11,217 nucleotides of DNA from Candidatus Woesearchaeota archaeon (GTDB lineage: Archaea; Nanobdellota; Nanobdellia; Woesearchaeales; JABIAG01). The notes beneath the pieces are model-generated. The model saw only the letters and a list, made by a program, of their open reading frames with translations, searched no databases and was not told the DNA's origin. Positions 6,055 through 11,217 of the stretch are shown one piece after another (position 1 is the first letter of the stretch; each line of letters starts with the position of its first letter). The DNA lies in NCBI GenBank assembly GCA_019323235.1, contig JAHWHN010000168.1, positions 1-11,217 on the forward strand, written 5' to 3'. The position numbers and the translations under genes are program-made.

Positions 6055-9000
6055 CTAAATCTTCAAACTTGTAATTTTACTAGAACCTGTTTCATCCATA
6101 CTTACCCCATATAATTGGTCAGCTTCAGAATATAACTCTTCTCTGTGTGAAATAATTAAGTATTGGGCTTTCTTACAATAACTTCTAACTAAACTAGCTA
6201 GTTTCTCACTATTACTTTTATCAAGTGCAGCATCAACTTCATCTAATACGTAGAAAGAAGCAGGATCATTTTCTTGGATTGCGAAGATAAATGCTAAAGC
6301 AGTTAATGTCTTTTCACCACCAGATAAACTTCTCAAATCCATAAATTTAGTACCTTTAATTCTTACCTTAACTTCTACGCCAGCTTCAAAAGGATCTTTT
6401 TCATTCTCTAATTGTAAGAATGCACTTCCTTTAGAACTTAATAGTTGGAATTTGTTTTTGAAATTTTCATTTAAGTTATTGAAAGTATTCATGAATATCT
6501 CTTTTTTCTTAGCTTCTATTTCTTTCATCATAGCTACAACTTCATCTTTTTCTTTAGATAGAGTTTGTTTCTTTTCAACTAAATTATTGAATTCTTTCTC
6601 AACAGCATCATAAATTTCTAAAGCTTTCATGTTAATACTTCCAAAGCTTTCTTTCATAATTTCAAATTTAGTAATTTCTTTTTTCAATTCTTCTTCAGTT
6701 TTAGTAATTTTAACTTCTAAATCTTTGTAAAGAATAAATTCTTCATTTAATCCAGCTAATTTTGCTTCTACACCAGCTGCTTCTAAATTAATAGTATTAA
6801 GGATGTGTTCAATTTTTCTAATCTTTTCATTAACTTCTTCAATTGATTTCTCATTCTTTTCATATTCTTGAGTAATTTTTTCTCTTTTCTTATATAATTC
6901 TTGGAATTGTGATTTGTATTTTTCTTCTTTCTTTTCCTTATCTTTCATTTCTTCAGTATTTATTCTTATAGTCTCTTTTTTCTCTTTAATTTCATTATTG
7001 AAGTTTTCTTTATCTTTCTCATTCTGTTTTAAAATTTTATTTACATTTTCTAATTCATTATTTTGAATGGAAATTTGAGATTCTATATCTTTAATATTAA
7101 AAGAAATTTTATTAATTTCTGATTCGATAGATTTTCTTTTTTCTTCTAGTGTGTTTATTTCTGCTAAAACTGTTGGATTTCTCATCTCTCTTATTTTAGT
7201 AGTTAATTGTTGCTTTTGGATTTTATATTGAGCTAATTCTCTATTCTTTAAAATAATACTTTCTTGAACTTCCTCAATTTCTTTTTCTAATTTTTTAATA
7301 CTTTCAGCAACTTCTTCTTTATATTTTAATGATGAATTTAAATCTTGATTATCTAGATGTAAAGACTTTTCAGCTTTAATAATATCTCCCTCTTTCTCAG
7401 CCTTTTTAACTCTTAAATCTTGGATTAAGTCTTCATGATCTGATTTTTGTTTAACTAATCTTCCTAATTCAGTTCTCAATTCAGCTAGTTTATTTTCAAG
7501 AACTTCTAGTTTCTTAGATGTTTCAATTTCATTGAATCCTTTACCTTTCTTCTTACCTCTAAAACCACCCTGCATTAAACCAGAAGCTTCAGCAATATCA
7601 CCTTCTTTAGTAACCATTCTTGCTTTACCAATACCGATTCTTCTTGCCACTTCAATGTCTTTAACAACTAAAGTGTTTGCCAATACATAAGAAAATGCTT
7701 TCTTAAATTTAGAATCGAAATTAACTAAATTAATTGCTAAATCAATTGCACCATTACTATTCTTTAATTTTTCAACATCTTCACTTTTTTCAACATTTTT
7801 AATTTTATTTAAAGGAATAAAAGAAGCTGTACCAAATTTATTATCTCTAATATACTTAATACATTTTGAAGCAGTTGCATCATCTTCAACAACAATACTA
7901 TTAATTCTATTTCCAACAGCTGCTTCTAAAGCAACTGAATATTCAGAACTAACATTTCCTAAATCTCCAATTGTACCATAAACTTTTCCCAAATTACCTT
8001 TATTATTCATAATTTGTTTAATAGCTTCATTTTGATTAGCTGCTTCTCTAGCACTAGCATTTCTAATTTCTAATCTTGAGTATTCTTCATCATAACTTTG
8101 GATTTCTCTTTTAAGATTTGAAATTCTAGATGTAATCATAGAATCTTCATTAAGAATTTTAGTTAGTTTAAGACTCATTTCTTTAAACTCAGTCTTTTGT
8201 CTTTTCAAATCATCTAATTCTTTTTTATGTTCTTTCTCAATTTCTTTAACTTTAACCATACTTTCATCAATGGTTGCTATAATATATTCTTGCTTATCTT
8301 TATCTCTAATTTTATTTTGCTGAGTTTCCCTTAATTTGTTAAGTTCTTCTTGTAAAACTTCAGATTTTTTATCTAGTTGTTCAATATCTTTATCTATTTC
8401 TTCTAAATCATCGCCAAGTTTATTTTTTTCTTTAAATTTTTGAATACTATTTTCGATAATTTCTTTTTCTCTTTCTTTAGATTTTAATTCTCTTCTAATA
8501 TTTTCTGCTTCTTTTTGGAAAGCAGCTATTCTATCCTTATTGTCTTTAGAGTTTTCTTTAACTTGATCATTCTTCTCATTTATTTTTTCAATTTGATCTT
8601 TACATAAATCAATTCTGTTTCTATCTTTCTCAATTTCAATTCTTAAATTTTGGATGCTTTCAATTAATTGGTTATGTTCAGCATCTCCTCTTTTCTCGAT
8701 TTCTTTATTAATTTCATTTAGAGTTTTCTTCTTCTCTTCATTATCTGATTTTAATTTATTTAATTCAGTAGTTCTATCTTCTAATTCCTTATTTGATTTA
8801 TTTCTTCTTCCATCAAACTCTTCTTTTCTAGACTCTTGCTTTTCAATTTGTATTTTCAAATAAGCAGCTTTATTATGTCTAATTTGATCATTTAATTTTT
8901 TATATTCAAGCGCTTGGTCTCTATCTTTCTTCAATTCTTTAAGATGAGTATTTTTTTCTTTTAGAATAATTTCGGCGCCTTTTAATTTCTCATCAACTTT

Positions 9001-9549
9001 TTCTAATTCACTAATTGCTTTTTGTTTTTTCTCTTCATATATTTTAATTCCAGCAATCTCTTCAATTATCTTTCTTCTTTTTTCATTAGGCATTGATGTA
9101 AAATTAGTAACATCTCCTTGAATAATAATATTATAACCATCTGGATTAATTTTAGCAGCTGAAAGAAAATCAAGAACTTGACTTCTAGTCATAGTCTTAT
9201 CATTTACTTTATAGATAGAATTACCTTTCTTCTTAATAATTCTTGAAATTTTAACTTCTTCATCATCGCTTGGGAATTCTTTTCCTTTATTACTGAAATA
9301 GATAGATACTTCACCATCTTTAGCAGGTTGACCTTTTTTACCACCATTATAAATTAAATTAGAAGATTTCTCAGCTCTAAGAGCTTTGGATGAGCCTTTT
9401 CCAAGTACAAAGCAGATACTGTCTATAACATTACTCTTACCAGAACCATTTGGACCGATGACACAATTGAAGTTATCTTCAAAGACCATTTCAGTCTTTC
9501 GACCGAATGATTTGAAACCTTTCATTACTATACGCGTTATCTTGGTCAT
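6055..9549 (-). CDS. smc: Chromosome segregation protein SMC
   Basis: A 1164-aa, full-length structural-maintenance-of-chromosomes ATPase (family about 1150-1200 aa), which dimerises and compacts or extrudes DNA loops. Order of parts: N-terminal ATPase half with Walker A GPNGSGKS (32-39), the DNA/ATP-linked Arg58 in SKALRAEK, and the Q-loop Gln144 in IIIQGDV; a first coiled coil of about 350 residues rich in Lys and Glu; the hinge at about 518-665, opening with VYGTIGDLG and closing with GLMQGGFRG; the returning coiled coil; and the C-terminal half with signature motif LSGGEK (1075-1080), Walker B FYVLDEVDAALD (D1103, E1104) and IISHREE. All catalytic motifs are intact. A basic stretch KKKGKG follows the hinge. 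The ATG lies 29 nt from a TATA box. The kleisin and winged-helix partners ScpA and ScpB are not in the window. Confidence 0.97.
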   Translation of the reverse strand: MTKITRIVMKGFKSFGRKTEMVFEDNFNCVIGPNGSGKSNVIDSICFVLGKGSSKALRAEKSSNLIYNGGKKGQPAKDGEVSIYFSNKGKEFPSDDEEVKISRIIKKKGNSIYKVNDKTMTRSQVLDFLSAAKINPDGYNIIIQGDVTNFTSMPNEKRRKIIEEIAGIKIYEEKKQKAISELEKVDEKLKGAEIILKEKNTHLKELKKDRDQALEYKKLNDQIRHNKAAYLKIQIEKQESRKEEFDGRRNKSNKELEDRTTELNKLKSDNEEKKKTLNEINKEIEKRGDAEHNQLIESIQNLRIEIEKDRNRIDLCKDQIEKINEKNDQVKENSKDNKDRIAAFQKEAENIRRELKSKEREKEIIENSIQKFKEKNKLGDDLEEIDKDIEQLDKKSEVLQEELNKLRETQQNKIRDKDKQEYIIATIDESMVKVKEIEKEHKKELDDLKRQKTEFKEMSLKLTKILNEDSMITSRISNLKREIQSYDEEYSRLEIRNASAREAANQNEAIKQIMNNKGNLGKVYGTIGDLGNVSSEYSVALEAAVGNRINSIVVEDDATASKCIKYIRDNKFGTASFIPLNKIKNVEKSEDVEKLKNSNGAIDLAINLVNFDSKFKKAFSYVLANTLVVKDIEVARRIGIGKARMVTKEGDIAEASGLMQGGFRGKKKGKGFNEIETSKKLEVLENKLAELRTELGRLVKQKSDHEDLIQDLRVKKAEKEGDIIKAEKSLHLDNQDLNSSLKYKEEVAESIKKLEKEIEEVQESIILKNRELAQYKIQKQQLTTKIREMRNPTVLAEINTLEEKRKSIESEINKISFNIKDIESQISIQNNELENVNKILKQNEKDKENFNNEIKEKKETIRINTEEMKDKEKKEEKYKSQFQELYKKREKITQEYEKNEKSIEEVNEKIRKIEHILNTINLEAAGVEAKLAGLNEEFILYKDLEVKITKTEEELKKEITKFEIMKESFGSINMKALEIYDAVEKEFNNLVEKKQTLSKEKDEVVAMMKEIEAKKKEIFMNTFNNLNENFKNKFQLLSSKGSAFLQLENEKDPFEAGVEVKVRIKGTKFMDLRSLSGGEKTLTALAFIFAIQENDPASFYVLDEVDAALDKSNSEKLASLVRSYCKKAQYLIISHREELYSEADQLYGVSMDETGSSKITSLKI

Positions 9550-9572
9550 CCTTAAATAAAATTCAAAGTTTT

Positions 9573-9583
9573 CGTATATAAAC
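9573..9583 (-). promoter_or_regulatory. TATA box, smc
   Basis: On the minus strand GTTTATATACG is centred about 29 nt before the smc ATG at 9549. AAGG abuts the ATG directly and is too close to act as a ribosome site, so the mRNA is probably leaderless or nearly so. Confidence 0.6.
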
Positions 9584-9607
9584 TTTGTTATTTTGAAGAC
9601 TATCTAA

Positions 9608-9952
9608 TTATTCAGAAAGCTTGATTTCTATGCCTAAAACACCATATTTTTCTTCTTGCTCTTCTGTATAGTATTTACGCATTCTTTTTACTAGTTCATT
9701 TTTATCAGTTTCGGAGTCATAGCCTAGTAAATTTAAGTTTATATTATCGAAAAGTTCCATGAAAGAATTATATTTGTATAAATTTATTACTTTTGTACTT
9801 ATGAAACCACCATTTTGTTTATAAAAAATAATTTTATCACCAATTTGGACTTTTTGCCTTTTTTCATCATTTAATCTAACTTCGAGTTTTTTAGTTCCTT
9901 TTCTAATTCTCTCATAAGGTTCATCATATAGATGCATTTCATGGTAGTCCAT
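9608..9952 (-). CDS. ASCH-domain protein, putative RNA-binding, 114 aa
   Basis: A single-domain ASCH protein, a PUA-related beta-barrel fold thought to bind RNA; some members act on modified nucleosides. The pattern is clear: MHLYDEPYERIRKGTKKLEV with the typical Glu24-x-Arg26, then RLNDEKRQ (Asp29, Arg32), VQIGDKIIFYK (Gly38-Asp39), a variable middle, and the C-terminal strand YGVLGIEIKL. Length is normal for the family. Translation could begin at TTG 9958, but the ATG at 9952 is preferred: it is a better codon and sits 25 nt from the TATA box. It lies upstream of smc in the same orientation with a 55-nt gap that holds smc's own TATA box, so adjacency may not mean shared function. Confidence 0.85.
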   Translation of the reverse strand: MDYHEMHLYDEPYERIRKGTKKLEVRLNDEKRQKVQIGDKIIFYKQNGGFISTKVINLYKYNSFMELFDNINLNLLGYDSETDKNELVKRMRKYYTEEQEEKYGVLGIEIKLSE

Positions 9953-9972
9953 ATTCAATTAATATTTAGCTA

Positions 9973-9982
9973 GTTTATATTT
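9973..9982 (-). promoter_or_regulatory. TATA box, ASCH gene; decides start at 9952
   Basis: On the minus strand AAATATAAAC is centred 25 nt before the ATG at 9952 but only 19 nt before the alternative TTG at 9958. With the spacing used throughout the window, the ATG is the better start. Confidence 0.5.
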
Positions 9983-10002
9983 ATTTTGATAATTAGGGAT
10001 AA

Positions 10003-10012
10003 CTTTTATAAT
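10003..10012 (+). promoter_or_regulatory. TATA box, gene at 10036
   Basis: CTTTTATAAT is centred about 28 nt before the ATG at 10036. It shares the 83-nt divergent region with the ASCH promoter. Confidence 0.5.
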
Positions 10013-10035
10013 AAAAATAAAATTCATGATTTTCC

Positions 10036-10446
10036 ATGACTTTGGATTACAAACTCGGTATGACCAATTCTGGAAAGTATAAAAGAATTTATTGTCCTAA
10101 AAAGAATGGAAATGTAATTGATTCTTTGAGTATTTTTTCAGAATCTGATGTTGTAATAAGTACCAAATATCTTGGAGTTGGGAATGTTGAGAGTAATGTT
10201 TTATTTAAATTAAGTCATGTCAAGATAAAAGATTATTTTGATGAAAAAGACAGATTGTTTAAATTATCAGTTGAAGATATGAATGATTTGTCAAAATATA
10301 TTTGGTTTCAATTAGATTTATTCTCAAATGTAAGTCATGAGCAGATTTTCTATGAGTTAAAATATTTAAAATATTTACAAGAAGAATTTAATTCAAATGG
10401 CTTATTAATTTATCCTGTTAAAAGACAATTAGATGTAGAATGGTAA
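10036..10446 (+). CDS. Hypothetical protein, 136 aa
   Basis: I do not recognise this protein. The N-terminal half looks beta-rich (YKRIYCPKKNGNVIDSLSIF, then SDVVISTKYLGVGN). The second half is helical with many aromatics (VEDMNDLSKYIWFQLDLFSN, then YELKYLKYLQEEF). There is no signal peptide or membrane segment. The start ATG is 28 nt after a TATA box with no ribosome site. It is divergent from the ASCH gene and ends 2 nt before the stop of the right-edge gene on the opposite strand. The promoter and protein-like composition support a real gene. Confidence 0.68.
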   Translation: MTLDYKLGMTNSGKYKRIYCPKKNGNVIDSLSIFSESDVVISTKYLGVGNVESNVLFKLSHVKIKDYFDEKDRLFKLSVEDMNDLSKYIWFQLDLFSNVSHEQIFYELKYLKYLQEEFNSNGLLIYPVKRQLDVEW

Positions 10447-10448
10447 TC

Positions 10449-11217
10449 TTAGAAACTCTTTAATCTACTTAACAATTCTAAAGGTAATACTCTCAATTTA
10501 GCAGAATATAAAACACTTGGTTCTTTGCCGTAAAATGCTGCTATTTTAAACTCCAAATTTCCTTTCCCACTTTTACCTTTTGAGTTGTAATTCATATCTA
10601 ATAATTCATATCTTAAAAGATTTAAATTTTTTATTGGATTTATTATTGCATCAATAGAATCATACATTAAAACTGATTTTTCAGGCATTAAAATACAATC
10701 ATCAGTACATAAGCCACAGTCATATTCTTTTATTTCAATTAATTCACTAAGCATATTACAAATTTCTGAAGATTTTTTTTGTTTGTTTGGATTTTTAAGA
10801 ATATATGAAAAAACTTCGGCACCTGCACCTAATGCAAATATTGATTCCTCTCCTGGAAAAGGTAAGGAATATTTCTCATTACGCATATTCATCACTTGTT
10901 CTTTATAAAAAATAGCATTAAGATCATTAACTAAATGAAATGGGTTTTTCTCATTAACTTCAAAATGTTCATATTCATTTGGCTTAATTGAGATGTTTAA
11001 AATTTCATCTTCATCTCTTTGAACCTTAAAGTACAATTCTTCTTCTTTTAATGTTCTTTCAATATTAAATTCTTCAGAAACAACTTCATTTCCGTTTTTG
11101 ATGAACAATAATGGTTTTTTAAATTGAATATTTAGTTTTGCTTGTTTGCTCTTTTTTAAAACTTTATGAACTTGATCATTTATTGTATAAGCAGTTAAAA
11201 CCATTCCTGGAACGACT
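10449..11217 (-). CDS. Hotdog/MaoC-like protein with Cys cluster, 5'-truncated by window edge
   Basis: The frame is open to the right edge (Val-Val-Pro-Gly before the ATG at 11204), and that ATG has no promoter or ribosome site in view, so the gene probably starts outside the window. The first visible part, VVPGMVLTAYTINDQVHK then KLNIQFKKPLLFIKNGNEV, resembles the central helix and following strand of MaoC/FabZ-type hotdog dehydratases or thioesterases ([H/P]GM, then a helix, then [V/I]xFxxPxxxGD). A second possible unit has LPFPGEESIFALGAGAEVFSYI, followed by LLRYELLDMNY and NLEFKIAAFYGKE strands, which would make a tandem hotdog. Between them is DCGLCTDDC, cysteines 163, 166 and 170 counted from the 11204 Met, a C-x2-C-x3-C cluster unusual for this fold. 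The hotdog reading is inference; other beta-rich folds are possible. Confidence 0.5.
   Translation of the reverse strand, partial: VVPGMVLTAYTINDQVHKVLKKSKQAKLNIQFKKPLLFIKNGNEVVSEEFNIERTLKEEELYFKVQRDEDEILNISIKPNEYEHFEVNEKNPFHLVNDLNAIFYKEQVMNMRNEKYSLPFPGEESIFALGAGAEVFSYILKNPNKQKKSSEICNMLSELIEIKEYDCGLCTDDCILMPEKSVLMYDSIDAIINPIKNLNLLRYELLDMNYNSKGKSGKGNLEFKIAAFYGKEPSVLYSAKLRVLPLELLSRLKSF

Noticed and set aside
8654..8863. Plus-strand open frame opposite smc
   Set aside because: Its Ser/Leu/Phe-rich product is the antisense of Lys/Glu coiled-coil codons; no start signal.
6400..9000. Long TTC/TCT-rich pattern resembling a low-complexity repeat on the plus strand
   Set aside because: It is the complement of GAA/AAA/AGA codons in the SMC coiled coil, not a DNA repeat.
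1..11217. A defence island, toxin-antitoxin pair, CRISPR array, transposon or tRNA gene
   Set aside because: No direct-repeat array, transposase motif, overlapping toxin-antitoxin pair or cloverleaf could be seen on either strand; the ART-like gene alone is not enough to claim a defence system.

Overview
The window is AT-rich (roughly 70% or more A+T by eye), densely packed and written in the standard code with AGA as the main arginine codon. The gene content and signals point to an archaeon, most likely a small-genome DPANN-type lineage (Woesearchaeota/Pacearchaeota-like). The main reasons are an archaeal-style SMC, a DHH/DHHA1 phosphoesterase of the archaeal RecJ-like kind, a NIP7-like PUA protein, and archaeal TATA boxes centred about 26 nt before almost every start codon with no Shine-Dalgarno site. 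The lineage is inferred from style; no rRNA or tRNA gene is present to fix it.

Layout: the left edge (1-426) holds the end of a NIP7/UPF0113-like PUA protein. Next are two convergent orphan genes (487-1254 plus, 1278-1730 minus). A small helical protein (1797-2015 minus) and a CPA2-type cation/proton antiporter (2130-3134 plus) diverge from a 108-bp promoter region. Then come a cold-shock-domain protein with a long acidic tail (3234-3560), a DHH/DHHA1 phosphoesterase (3650-4666) and a multi-pass membrane protein of unknown function (4762-5313), all on plus. The last of these meets a minus-strand gene head-on (5310-6011) whose N-terminus resembles an ADP-ribosyltransferase fold. The largest gene is smc (6055-9549 minus), followed by an ASCH-domain protein (9608-9952 minus). 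Divergent from it is an orphan gene (10036-10446 plus). The right edge (10449-11217 minus) is a partial protein with hotdog/MaoC-like features and a cysteine cluster.

The genes do not form one operon. Nearly every one has its own TATA box, so the region looks like a set of single-gene units. Nucleic-acid themes recur: SMC for chromosome organisation, DHH for nucleotide or DNA processing, and CSD, ASCH and PUA for RNA binding. I see no shared pathway that ties them together, and no mobile element, CRISPR array, RNA gene or recognisable defence cassette. No gene-free stretch exceeds about 110 bases. The items most worth a second look are the possible ART-like protein, the hairpin next to the ribosome binding site of the cold-shock gene, the altered motif I of the DHH protein and the Cys-cluster protein at the right edge.
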